Origin: Patescibacteria group bacterium
Lineage (GTDB): Bacteria > Patescibacteriota > Minisyncoccia > Phycocordibacterales > Phycocordibacteraceae
Direction: 5' to 3'
Length of the DNA stretch: 43,603 nucleotides
NCBI GenBank assembly: GCA_004296925.1
Contig: SCVI01000069.1
Span: 1 to 43,603, forward strand
A program made the position numbers and the translations under genes. The first letter of the stretch is position 1. Each line of letters starts with the position of its first letter. The notes under the pieces were generated by a model that saw only the letters and a list, made by a program, of their open reading frames with translations, made no database searches and was not told the DNA's origin. Of the stretch, positions 1 through 6,842 are shown in pieces.

Positions 1-120
1 GACAAATCCGCGCGCTTCGGCGCGCCCATCCCGTCCCAATTCGTCGCTACGCGACGGACTGTTTTTCCACTTTCTTCTTCTCGCGCGCCTTCGGCACGCT
101 TGTTGTGTCGAGACGAAGTC
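1..120. other. Left chromosomal flank, GC-rich, no gene
   Basis: No reading frame is supported here. The stretch is GC-rich and full of short palindromes, including CGAGAC-GAA-GTCTCG at 109-123. If the element to the right is removed, this DNA would lie directly 3' of tRNA-Glu (6108-6179). The 109-123 hairpin would then begin about four bases after the tRNA end, like the hairpins that follow other tRNAs in this window. Confidence 0.5.
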
Positions 121-136
121 TCGTTTTGTGACCCTA
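121..136 (+). repeat. attL-like direct repeat
   Basis: TCGTTTTGTGACCCTA matches 6100-6115 at 14 of 16 positions, with GTGACCC (128-134) identical. A crossover in that shared core would restore an uninterrupted tRNA-Glu and its 3' flank. Confidence 0.6.
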
Positions 137-262
137 ACGATACAGAACTCAAAACCGCTAGTTGAACATTTGAAGGCAATCAGCAATATAGCGGGAAAGT
201 TCAAAACTCTCCAAAACAAGCCTATTTGGAGCATGGCTCAGAGCAAAGAACTCATCCCCTAA
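122..262 (+). pseudogene. Displaced 3' end of the serine recombinase gene (attL side)
   Basis: An open frame of 46 codons runs from 122 to a TAA at 260-262. It enters through CGT-TTT-GTG-ACC, which matches in frame the CGT-TTG-GTG-ACC at 6101-6112 near the end of the recombinase gene. Joining the two ends, as in a circular element, would extend the recombinase from ...NRLVT to LTIQNSKPLVEHLK and on to ...SKELIP. That adds 42 residues in place of the ten (PRGIEPRFQA) now read from antisense tRNA-Glu. The match and the open frame are seen; the circular junction is inferred. A 46-codon open frame alone is not rare by chance. Confidence 0.6.
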
Positions 263-322
263 TGAAGTTAAAACCTATCAGACATGCTTGATTAGTTGAT
301 TTTCTATCATTTTATACAAAAA

Positions 323-634
323 ATGACTGTAAAACAAAATGGAGGGAGAAGACTTGGAGCTGGAAGAAAGAAAGCACAGCATACTATTGCTACAGAAAAG
401 GCTCGTGAATATTTGATAAAAGAGATAGCAAAAAATCTTGAACCAATAATTACTGCTCAAATTGAAGCAGCAAAAGGAATTTCACATATAGGAAAACAAG
501 GAAGAATATATACTGAACTTCCAAATACAAAGGTTGGAGAATATCTACTGAACCAAGTAGCAGGTAAAGCGGCAATGAGTGTTGAAGTACAAGGAAAAGA
601 AGAACAGCCATTTATTATCGTAATAGACACTTAA
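323..634 (+). CDS. Small basic protein with GGRRLGAGRKK motif
   Basis: A 103-residue protein starting at ATG 323; an upstream in-frame TTG at 296 is less likely. The N-terminus reads MTVKQNGGRRLGAGRKKA. This glycine/arginine/lysine-rich motif is often seen at the start of phage small-terminase-like and other DNA-binding proteins of mobile elements. The rest is mixed helix and strand without a motif I recognise. It is the first gene inside the left end and faces the NTPase gene tail to tail, with 20 bp between the stops. A DNA-binding role is inferred from the N-terminal motif only. No clear ribosome binding site is visible. Confidence 0.6.
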   Translation: MTVKQNGGRRLGAGRKKAQHTIATEKAREYLIKEIAKNLEPIITAQIEAAKGISHIGKQGRIYTELPNTKVGEYLLNQVAGKAAMSVEVQGKEEQPFIIVIDT

Positions 635-654
635 GCCATTTAAGGCTTCTATAT

Positions 655-2844
655 CTATTGAAAGTGTTCTACAGCAATACTTAGAGGGGGGCTCATATCA
701 CGGATACCTTTAGGAAGATGCATATTTACAAAATTAGTCACGTTTGTTGCTTTCCGTTTTCTCCCAGCTTTATTGATATGAATTACAGGATTTCGTTTTA
801 TTGCTGTTGTATTGCTATGAAAATTAATTACTAAAATATTCGGATTTGATTTAAGCTCTGCAAGCTCTTTTTCACTTATGCTGCTCAATGGTACATCCTT
901 TAGGATTAGCAACTGCTTGGTAGAACCCGTTGCATACAGCAGTCCATTTGGCTTATTGGCAAATTTTGTATCCCAACTTTTTATTACGAATGTGGAAGTA
1001 GAAGTATTATCTAAAGCTGTTTTTTTTGTAGAAATATCTTTTTCATCCAAAGCAACCTCTACTGCCCTCTGAAATACCTCAAACATCTTAAGGTTTACCT
1101 TCGCCACAATGTCTCCTATTTCACGTGCTGCTTCTCTCGTTTGCTCTGCTGTCGCATATAGACGCTCCTCTGGCTTGCTCAAATATTCATACAGTTCAAG
1201 GTGTTTGGTGTATACACTATGAAGATTTATACCGGAAAGATTTTCTCCATCTCTCTCGGAAGTAATCTCTTCATAATCATCAAGAAAAGAATTATCCTCA
1301 AATTTAGTGGGGAGGTCATCCAAATCGTTAGCAGTACGAATTAGCTGTTTCATTCCTTTTATAAATGTCTCATCTTCGGGAAAAAGTTGGTCAAATTTCT
1401 CTAATTCTCGATGCTGTCCTGTCCAAGAGTATCGTTCTAGTTGATCGGCTGAAATATCTAGCTTTTCACTTGGTGTTAAATCTTCTCCTTGAAGCACTCC
1501 CATTCTTGAAAGAAGTAGAACCAAATTCCTTACATGCTCAGAGTCATTAAGATTAATTGTAAACTCTCGTTTTATGTTGTTGTTTGCAAAGGCAAAAACT
1601 TCTGCTTGAAGATGCGAATTAGCTTGCCAAAAGAATTTTGGAATTTTTGAGTAGTATTTATAAAATCGATCAATATAATCATAAATTTTAGCTGCATCAG
1701 TATAGTGTTTATCAATTTTCTTAAGAGTTTCTGTATCTATATATTGTTTTCCCTCTGCATCAAATTCTGATAAGTCATTAAGTAAGTTCTTCAGGGTAAA
1801 GAAATCATTTGCGGATTTAAAGAGAAGAAATTTCTTTAGTTCTCCAGATTCTTCATTCTCTTGCTCTATTGTAAGAACTTTGTCCAAGTATAGATTCATC
1901 TCCTCGCTTGTTGGGGTAGGGAGATAATATACATGGGTAAAAAGCGTAGGGTATTTACTCTCAATACGGCTTTGTTGTGTAAAAGCGTATGCTTTTTGAT
2001 TACAAATAAAAATAAAATGTGCAAATGACCGTCCAAAAAGATTTTTGTATTCTTTAATTGCATCTAGAGCTTCTTCGGCTTCATCTTTATCAAGCTCGTC
2101 AATTATAAAGACAATTTTCTTTCCATCTCTTTTACTTTCTAGCCATTGTTCAAACTTGGTTTCTAAATATTCTGGTGAATCATCAATACTATAACTGTCT
2201 TGGTTTTTAAAAGTGTTTTCAAAAATCTTCTCCCAGCTCCATTCAAATTTAAATCCAAGAGAAAAAGGTAAAGATAATACTCCGATTAGTCCTAGTAATT
2301 TAAGCCAAATACTTTCAAAAAATATACCCAATGTTCCAAATAATATGCCACCTATGACAAGACCAAGGCGTGCAAAGTTCCCTTCAATATTCTGAGTGAA
2401 TTGGGCAAGAATATTTTTCTTCGTTTTGTTGCTTGAAGCATTTAATAGCTCACTTGATTTTTTAAATTGCCCTATACTTTGATAATAGAGCTTTTCTATA
2501 TCAACGTCTTTTGCGAACTGTTCTGTTAAAAAGCTCGCTCTGATAAGGGAGGTTAAAAACGCCTTCCCGATTAAATCCTTTTCCTTCGATGCATCACGCA
2601 ATGTGTGTCCTACATTTACAAAAATAGGAATGATTTCATTACGAATTTCTGAAAGAGCTCTATGAACAAAAGTAGTTTTCCCAACACCTCTTACCGCAGA
2701 TACCAAAATTGTACTGGAAGTATTATTGGATATGGCATGCTTTAAGCTATTGACTTCCTTAACTCTACCTATAAAAACATGCTCATTTCTGTCTTTGCCG
2801 AAACCAAATTGTTCTGACCAATGGTCTCGAAAATAGAGTTTCAT
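655..2844 (-). CDS. P-loop NTPase with internal membrane segments (AAA_16/KAP-like)
   Basis: A 729-residue protein from ATG 2844; TTG 2856 is an alternative. Numbered from the TTG, residues 28-42 carry the FIGR-KEV motif typical of AAA_16/STAND-type ATPases. Walker A is VRGVGKTT (55-62) and Walker B is IVFIIDELD (248-256). A hydrophobic block at about 163-200 could form one or two membrane helices between the Walker motifs, an arrangement known from KAP-type NTPases. The C-terminal third is unrecognised. The start codon lies in a small hairpin (2842-2860). The adjacent minus-strand gene also encodes a membrane-anchored protein, so the two may work together. Such NTPases are frequent cargo, including defence genes, on mobile elements; a defence role here is only a hypothesis. 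Confidence 0.75.
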   Translation of the reverse strand: MKLYFRDHWSEQFGFGKDRNEHVFIGRVKEVNSLKHAISNNTSSTILVSAVRGVGKTTFVHRALSEIRNEIIPIFVNVGHTLRDASKEKDLIGKAFLTSLIRASFLTEQFAKDVDIEKLYYQSIGQFKKSSELLNASSNKTKKNILAQFTQNIEGNFARLGLVIGGILFGTLGIFFESIWLKLLGLIGVLSLPFSLGFKFEWSWEKIFENTFKNQDSYSIDDSPEYLETKFEQWLESKRDGKKIVFIIDELDKDEAEEALDAIKEYKNLFGRSFAHFIFICNQKAYAFTQQSRIESKYPTLFTHVYYLPTPTSEEMNLYLDKVLTIEQENEESGELKKFLLFKSANDFFTLKNLLNDLSEFDAEGKQYIDTETLKKIDKHYTDAAKIYDYIDRFYKYYSKIPKFFWQANSHLQAEVFAFANNNIKREFTINLNDSEHVRNLVLLLSRMGVLQGEDLTPSEKLDISADQLERYSWTGQHRELEKFDQLFPEDETFIKGMKQLIRTANDLDDLPTKFEDNSFLDDYEEITSERDGENLSGINLHSVYTKHLELYEYLSKPEERLYATAEQTREAAREIGDIVAKVNLKMFEVFQRAVEVALDEKDISTKKTALDNTSTSTFVIKSWDTKFANKPNGLLYATGSTKQLLILKDVPLSSISEKELAELKSNPNILVINFHSNTTAIKRNPVIHINKAGRKRKATNVTNFVNMHLPKGIRDMSPPLSIAVEHFQ

Positions 2845-2860
2845 ATTGCCTAACAATATG
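2842..2860 (-). promoter_or_regulatory. Hairpin enclosing the NTPase start codon
   Basis: CATATTG-CCTAA-CAATATG forms a perfect 7-bp stem. Read on the minus strand, the ATG at 2844-2842 is in the second arm. A second perfect inverted repeat, CCCTTAAAAGGG, lies just upstream (2861-2872). The structure could limit ribosome access; no experiment supports this. Confidence 0.35.
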
Positions 2861-2898
2861 CCCTTAAAAGGGAACCTGCAAGGCGATTATTGCTTATT

Positions 2899-3549
2899 TT
2901 AACTACTCAGACAGTTTTGGTATTCATCATTCAGCAAGACATTTATTTTATCTATTGCTTGTTGTTTGCTCGCCTCAATTTCTTTCTTTTGATTTCCCCA
3001 AAAAGCCTGTTGGTTATTGTAGGCTTCATTCGCTAGTTGCGACGCATTGTAATTATATTGTGAGGTGAGATTAGCTTTTTGAACACCAGTCATCATGGGA
3101 TCTATGGCAGATATCTGAATACTCGCATTACTGTAAATCTTGCTTACTGCATCGTTGTATTGTTGTTGTAGAGCAGCAAATACTTCTTGAAGCTTTTTAT
3201 CTACAGTTGCGTTAAGTTTTTGAATGGAACTATCGTAGGAAGTTTGTTTATCCGCTTTACATTTTTCAATCTTTAAATTTATACTTTCTTGAATACTTAT
3301 TACTGGTTCAGCAACTTTTGCTTCTTGTTGAGGAATCTTTTTTGTTGATTTAGAAACATCCCCAACCTGTTTCTTTTCTTCCTCGATTGGAGCAGCACTT
3401 TCTGATTGAGGAGTTGATATTTGTTCTGCCTGTTGTGATTTTTGTTTCTCGTCAAAATACTTAATCCCGAAATATCCGGCTGTAGCTGTTGTACAGAGAA
3501 GGGCTACTATACCTATCAAAAGAGGTATTTGTATGAATCCTTTTTTCAT
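2899..3549 (-). CDS. Membrane-anchored coiled-coil protein
   Basis: A 216-residue protein from ATG 3549; the frame stays open upstream to 3657, but that part overlaps hairpins and is probably untranslated. The N-terminus is KK followed by a hydrophobic segment (about residues 4-27), then a Gln/Ser/Glu/Lys-rich linker. The C-terminal half (about 90-216) is an Ala/Gln/Lys-rich helical region likely to form a coiled coil facing outward. Cysteines near residues 98 and 213 could pair. It lies directly upstream of, and in the same direction as, the NTPase, with a gap of about 55 bp. That suggests one operon, but its function is not recognised. Confidence 0.65.
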   Translation of the reverse strand: MKKGFIQIPLLIGIVALLCTTATAGYFGIKYFDEKQKSQQAEQISTPQSESAAPIEEEKKQVGDVSKSTKKIPQQEAKVAEPVISIQESINLKIEKCKADKQTSYDSSIQKLNATVDKKLQEVFAALQQQYNDAVSKIYSNASIQISAIDPMMTGVQKANLTSQYNYNASQLANEAYNNQQAFWGNQKKEIEASKQQAIDKINVLLNDEYQNCLSS

Positions 3550-3619
3550 ATGCATTAGTCCAGTTAATGCTTTTTGATAAATTTGATAATGACCAACACA
3601 AAACCCGCCACTAAGCTGG

Positions 3620-3742
3620 GAGGCTTGCGCCTCTGTCAGGGTTTCCCCTGACAACACTGGACATGCCCAAACCTAATGACGGGGTCTGTATGTCCAGTGC
3701 TTTGCTGCCATGCCTAGAGTTTTAAGGCTCTAAGTTTAGGCA
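3620..3742 (+). ncRNA. Candidate structured RNA A (four stem-loops)
   Basis: Four consecutive perfect stems are visible: GAGGC/GCCTC at 3620-3633, GTCAGG/CCTGAC at 3635-3652, CACTGGACAT/ATGTCCAGTG at 3655-3699, and TGCCTA/TAGGCA at 3711-3742. The third loop holds CCTAATGA followed by GGGGTCTGTA. The same two motifs, in the same order and position, recur in the loop of candidate B (4195-4222), although the stems differ. It could be an RNA on either strand, for example the leader of the minus-strand coiled-coil gene, or a DNA recognition site. The 3550-3884 gap holds nothing else I can support. Confidence 0.45.
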
Positions 3743-3884
3743 TCGGGATATTCTGTTGTCCTAGGTAGTTTACCTCTCTTTCCCTAGCTCTGAAAATGCA
3801 ACGTGTATATTGACTCATCGATTTTTATTGTCTTATATGGTTTTTCAATATTATTGAAAACACAAAGTTGATTTCTATTTCAGC

Positions 3885-4112
3885 TTGCAAATAAAGAGTA
3901 GAAAAAGAATCAAAAAAGGGAAAAGTACAAATGGATTTAGCCTTTTAAAAAAGCATTTTGTAAAAACAGAAAAAATGTCTTGCAACTTCCTTTCGTTTGA
4001 TTATGATTTTCTTAGATTAGCCGTCGGGTTAATCCAACATCAAGCACTTTTTGACACCATCGGGAAAAATAAAGTACCGACGCATATAGCCTCCACTGCT
4101 GAAGTCGCATAA
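3885..4112 (+). CDS. Doubtful small ORF inside the element
   Basis: This open frame encodes 75 residues from a TTG, or 45 from ATG 3975. The N-terminal half is very basic. The C-terminal half (LRLAVGLIQHQ...STAEVA) looks more protein-like. There is no ribosome binding site and no recognised motif. It lies between two structured motifs, so it may be chance or a remnant of a longer gene. Confidence 0.2.
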   Translation: MQIKSRKRIKKGKSTNGFSLLKKHFVKTEKMSCNFLSFDYDFLRLAVGLIQHQALFDTIGKNKVPTHIASTAEVA

Positions 4113-4142
4113 CACTTCACAGAGTGTGAGAAAAAATCCATA

Positions 4143-4256
4143 CAGTGAGCAACCCTCACTGACTAGAGAAAGCTAATGCCTTGAAGTGATTACATCTCGG
4201 CTCCCTAATTGATGAGGGGGTCTGTAATCACTCCATAGGCATTGGCTATTTTTTAT
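4143..4256 (+). ncRNA. Candidate structured RNA B, terminator-like end
   Basis: A first hairpin is CAGTGAG/CTCACTG (4143-4161). A long two-part stem follows: AGCTAATGCC (4171-4180) with GGCATTGGCT (4238-4247), and AGTGATTACA (4185-4194) with TGTAATCACT (4223-4232). The loop contains CCCTAATTGA and GGGGGTCTGTA, mirroring candidate A. The outer stem is followed by ATTTTTT, as in an intrinsic terminator or attenuator. It ends about 25 bp before the CxxC mini-gene, so it may control that gene, or act as a small RNA. Confidence 0.5.
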
Positions 4257-4281
4257 AGTCACTGCCTAGGACTGTAAACAC

Positions 4282-4464
4282 ATGCTGTTTACTCCTGAGG
4301 ATCGTAGAAGGATAAAAAGAATCCTCCTACGCAAGCAAAGTTCTTCTAAGGAAGAACTTGAAGCGCTAGTTGATAGTTTGTTGAATCTGGCTATGGCACT
4401 CAACAAACCATGCATTAGATGTGGGGGAAATGGTCCAAAACAGCCATTTGCCCAAGAAAAATAG
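4282..4464 (+). CDS. Mini-protein with one CxxC pair
   Basis: A 60-residue protein from ATG 4282. The N-terminal half is charged and helical (PEDRRRIKRILLRKQ, then EELEALVDSLLNLAMALN). The C-terminal half carries CIRCGGNG, a single CxxC knuckle that would need a partner or dimer to bind zinc. It follows structured motif B and precedes a terminator-like hairpin. It may be a small regulator of the recombinase region, but no family is recognised. Confidence 0.45.
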   Translation: MLFTPEDRRRIKRILLRKQSSSKEELEALVDSLLNLAMALNKPCIRCGGNGPKQPFAQEK

Positions 4465-4547
4465 CCTGAGGTGGTGGAAAGGATGTGTCAGATAGGTTTT
4501 TAGGTTTAGAAACCATTTTTCACATCCTCCTACCTCTTAGCCTTTTT
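4464..4547 (+). terminator. Long imperfect hairpin with T-run
   Basis: GGATGTG (4481-4487) pairs with CACATCC (4521-4527). The stem extends outward through GAGGTGG...CCTACCTC, and an inner GGTTT/AAACC stem is present. TTTTT follows at 4543-4547. It starts at the stop codon of the mini-protein and lies 53 bp before the recombinase ATG, so it is a terminator or an attenuator for the recombinase. Confidence 0.55.
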
Positions 4548-4600
4548 AGTTAGATTTTGCGCTCCCAACTTTAAGAGGGAGAATTAACTTACACTGGACT

Positions 4601-6145
4601 ATGAAAAAATTAACTGTTCTTAATCGCCCTAAAACAGCAATCATTTACACAAGGGTATCTTCCGATGAACAGGTGCAAGGGTATAGCCTTGATGACCAAG
4701 AAAGAATTTGCAAAGATTATTGCAAACGCAATAAGCTTGAACCCTTAAAGGTATTTAGGGAAGAAGGTGAATCGGCAAAATCTCTTGATCGGACGCAGAT
4801 GACATTAATGATGGAATATTGCATGCGCAATGTAGGAAAGGTCGGCTTTATTGTCGTGTACAGAACAGACAGGTTCTCTCGCAACGCCACAGACCATATC
4901 GTTCAAAGAAAGGCGTTCAGAGATTATGGTGTTGAATTAAGATCGGCTGTTGAGCCAATTGATGAGACTTCGCATGGAAAATTCTTTGAACACATGCTCG
5001 CTGGTCTGAATAATCTTGATAACGACATGAGGACGGAAAGAACTGTCACGGGGATGCGTTCCAAGGCTCTTGATGGTTATTGGTCTTGGGGCGCTCCTTG
5101 GGGGTATAGAAATATAACTGATGTGACAGGAAGGCGTGTCATTGAACCACATCCTCAAAGAGCACCGATTGTGAAATTTCTCTTTGAGGAATATTCAAGA
5201 GGAACCAGAACATTCCGTGAACTTGCAGCAGAAGTTAATGAAATGGGAGACCTGCGTAGCAAGCATGGCTTAAAGATGAGTCATCAGTTAGTGCAAAAAA
5301 TTCTTACCAACCCAATTCATTGCGGAAAAATTGATGTTCCAACTTGGGGAATAGCTACTGAAGGAAAGCATGAGCCTATTGTTTCAGTTGAACTCTTTGA
5401 GGAAGTTCAAAATGTTATGCGAGGTGGCAACTCAAGAACGCAACCGCGAAATATAAATAACCCTGATTTTCCACTCAGAGGAGTTGAATGTTTGTGCGGT
5501 ACCCATATCTCCGGAGGATATGTAACAGGTCGGAGTAAGCGTTATGGATATTACGGTTGTACAAATACAAAGTGTCCCTACAAAAAAGCAATACCAAAGC
5601 AAAAACTAGAAGATAGCTTCACCGAGTTTCTACAGAGATACACGCCAGAAACCAATCTAATGGAGGCTCTTGCGGAAGCTCTAAAGATTGTTCATAGGAA
5701 GCAGAAAAGGCAGAATACCCAACAGACACAAAAGCTTAAACAGAAAATTGAGAAACTAGAAAGGGAGCTAGAGGATTTGCTACAACTGCGGCTTGAGCAA
5801 ACTATAGACAACAGAGATTTTCTTGTTGAAACAGACAAGAGAAAGATTCTGAAGAGAGAAATAGAGGTTGCCTTACAGAATCTGCAGACAAGCAATGCCG
5901 ATGAAGAGTCAGCAATAGATTTCGGCATCAAGCTCATTGAGCAACTGCCACTTCTCTGGAAAGAACTAGAGCCAGCTGAACTGAGGCTCTTGAGAAACTC
6001 TCTCTTTCCTAAAAACATTCAATACACCGATGCTGGTTTTAAAACCGCTGAATTATCACCAATTTACAAGGTAAAAGCCGCATCTGGAACAGATGAAAAT
6101 CGTTTGGTGACCCCACGGGGAATCGAACCCCGGTTCCAAGCTTGA
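4601..6145 (+). CDS. Large serine recombinase (integrase)
   Basis: A 514-residue protein. The N-terminal resolvase domain carries YTRVSSDEQ with the likely nucleophile Ser20, followed by the YRTDRFSR motif that supplies active-site arginines. A recombinase domain (about 160-260) is followed by a zinc ribbon (about 294-325, CLCG...CTNTKC) and a charged coiled coil (about 365-440). These are the domains of large serine integrases, which join attP to attB without Xis. The last ten residues (PRGIEPRFQA) are read from the antisense strand of tRNA-Glu, so they are chromosomal. The element's own continuation lies at 122-262. It is the likely enzyme that placed this element. Confidence 0.93.
   Translation: MKKLTVLNRPKTAIIYTRVSSDEQVQGYSLDDQERICKDYCKRNKLEPLKVFREEGESAKSLDRTQMTLMMEYCMRNVGKVGFIVVYRTDRFSRNATDHIVQRKAFRDYGVELRSAVEPIDETSHGKFFEHMLAGLNNLDNDMRTERTVTGMRSKALDGYWSWGAPWGYRNITDVTGRRVIEPHPQRAPIVKFLFEEYSRGTRTFRELAAEVNEMGDLRSKHGLKMSHQLVQKILTNPIHCGKIDVPTWGIATEGKHEPIVSVELFEEVQNVMRGGNSRTQPRNINNPDFPLRGVECLCGTHISGGYVTGRSKRYGYYGCTNTKCPYKKAIPKQKLEDSFTEFLQRYTPETNLMEALAEALKIVHRKQKRQNTQQTQKLKQKIEKLERELEDLLQLRLEQTIDNRDFLVETDKRKILKREIEVALQNLQTSNADEESAIDFGIKLIEQLPLLWKELEPAELRLLRNSLFPKNIQYTDAGFKTAELSPIYKVKAASGTDENRLVTPRGIEPRFQA
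6100..6115 (+). repeat. attR-like direct repeat over the tRNA-Glu 3' end
   Basis: TCGTTTGGTGACCCCA pairs with the left copy at 121-136 (14 of 16 identical). It supplies the acceptor 3' strand, the discriminator base and an encoded CCA (6105-6107) of tRNA-Glu. In the reconstructed empty site the tRNA would be followed by CAA rather than CCA. Confidence 0.6.
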
Positions 6146-6179
6146 AAAGCTTGTGTCCTAACCGTTAGACGATGGGGCC
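6108..6179 (-). tRNA. tRNA-Glu (TTC)
   Basis: The minus strand folds as a cloverleaf: acceptor GGCCCCA with TGGGGTC, D-arm with GGTTAGG, anticodon stem CAAGC/GCTTG with loop TTTTCAA (anticodon TTC), T-arm CCGGG-GTTCGAT-TCCCCG. The discriminator is A, and CCA is encoded at 6105-6107. It is the integration target of the element on its 3' side. Confidence 0.95.
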
Positions 6180-6357
6180 GAACGAAAAGGAAAATGAATG
6201 CCTCGATTCATTTTCTTTGAGAGAGGCCACGCTTAGCCGAAGGCGACTGGGGCCACATACACTTTTCGTAGCAAGTACGGTCTACCTAAAAGGAAGGCCG
6301 TGTCAAAAAATATAGCATTTTGAGCGGAAAATGCTAGAATCCAGCGAGTTCTAGAAA
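6180..6357 (-). other. tRNA-Glu upstream region with hairpin and 5'-end copy
   Basis: A perfect 10-bp hairpin, GAAAATGAAT/ATTCATTTTC, lies at 6190-6215. A copy of the tRNA 5' end (GGCCCCA followed by GTCG on the minus strand) sits at 6248-6254, 75 bp upstream of the real one. On the minus strand a TTGACA (near 6300) may be the -35 box of the tRNA promoter. No gene is seen. Confidence 0.4.
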
Positions 6358-6358
6358 T

Positions 6359-6521
6359 GGAGAGGTGGCTGAGTGGAGGAAATAAGAACTACTTCTTATT
6401 TCCTCCGATTCCGTTTCGGAAAAAACTTTCTGTCTCATTTTATGAGAAAAAGTTTAGGAGGACGAACTTGTTCGAACACTCAGCCTCCTATATCCTTAGA
6501 TTTCGTCACTAGTGTGACAAT
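6359..6521 (+). repeat. 5'-side module before tRNA-Ser (copy of the tRNA 5' end)
   Basis: GGAGAGGTGGCTGAGTGG at 6359-6376 is identical to the first 18 nt of tRNA-Ser at 6522-6539. The stretch between holds a perfect 14-bp hairpin (GGAGGAAATAAGAA at 6375-6388 with its complement), an AAACTTT/AAAGTTT hairpin, and an inverted copy of the tRNA start (ACACTCAGCCTCC, 6476-6488). The remaining tRNA is absent, so this is not a broken second tRNA. Confidence 0.7.
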
Positions 6522-6608
6522 GGAGAGGTGGCTGAGTGGTCGAAGGCACCACACTCGAAATGTGGCGTACGGGAAACTGTACCGAGAGTTCGAATCTCTC
6601 CCTCTCCG
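6522..6608 (+). tRNA. tRNA-Ser (CGA)
   Basis: Acceptor GGAGAGG/CCTCTCC; anticodon stem CCACA/TGTGG with loop CTCGAAA (anticodon CGA); a long variable arm (CGTACGGGAAACTGTACC) typical of class II tRNAs; T-arm GAGAG-TTCGAAT-CTCTC; discriminator G. CCA is not encoded. Confidence 0.96.
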
Positions 6609-6788
6609 CACCTGATATAAAGATGCCCCGTGAGGGGTTTTCTTTATATCAGGAGGACGAGATTCGAAAACCGGAGCACGAAGGGCGAGGTCGGGCTGGC
6701 GCACTCGACGCATCGTCGCGCCGTAGGGCGTAAGTGAGAACCGGTGTCAAAATGCTTAGTGACGGGAGCCGAATCTCTCCATCTCCGC
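6609..6788 (+). repeat. 3'-side module of tRNA-Ser
   Basis: Order: terminal hairpin (6611-6653), inverted T-arm GAGATTCGAAAACCGGAGC (from about 6659), a GC-rich core, then a direct copy of the tRNA 3' end at 6770-6788, which matches 6591-6609 at 18 of 19 positions. The same layout recurs after the Leu, Leu, Cys, Tyr and Trp tRNAs. Confidence 0.7.
6611..6653 (+). terminator. Hairpin after tRNA-Ser
   Basis: CCTGATATAAAGA (6611-6623) pairs perfectly with TCTTTATATCAGG (6641-6653), with an inner CCCC-GTGA-GGGG stem and TTTT within the descending arm. It probably ends the tRNA transcript and is also the first hairpin of the 3' module. Confidence 0.6.
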
Positions 6789-6842
6789 CAAAATTGAAAA
6801 TCGGAATCAGAGACTAATATCGAAAAATGTTACACTAGCGAA

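Larger units (their letters stand above)
121..6113 (+). mobile_element. Integrated element in the 3' end of tRNA-Glu
   Basis: The element is bounded by near-identical 16-bp ends: TCGTTTTGTGACCCTA at 121-136 and TCGTTTGGTGACCCCA at 6100-6115, sharing the core GTGACCC. The right copy covers the tRNA-Glu 3' end. Inside are a large serine recombinase, an NTPase, a coiled-coil membrane protein, small proteins and structured motifs. The DNA is visibly more AT-rich than the flanks. A 6-kb size, a terminal recombinase and a tRNA target fit an integrative element. No capsid, replication or conjugation gene is visible, so it may be a satellite or a cargo island. Confidence 0.75.

Noticed and set aside
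3550..3657. N-terminal extension of the coiled-coil protein to 3657
   Set aside because: The extra 36 residues overlap three hairpins, and the MKK-hydrophobic start at 3549 is a normal membrane anchor.
6359..6376. A second, truncated tRNA-Ser gene
   Set aside because: Only the first 18 nt are present. The following sequence has no anticodon or T-arm but does have hairpins and an inverted copy, so a module fits better.
6373..6733. ORFs over tRNA-Ser (80, 77 and 65 residues)
   Set aside because: All cross the tRNA and hairpins, with no ribosome binding site or protein-like composition.
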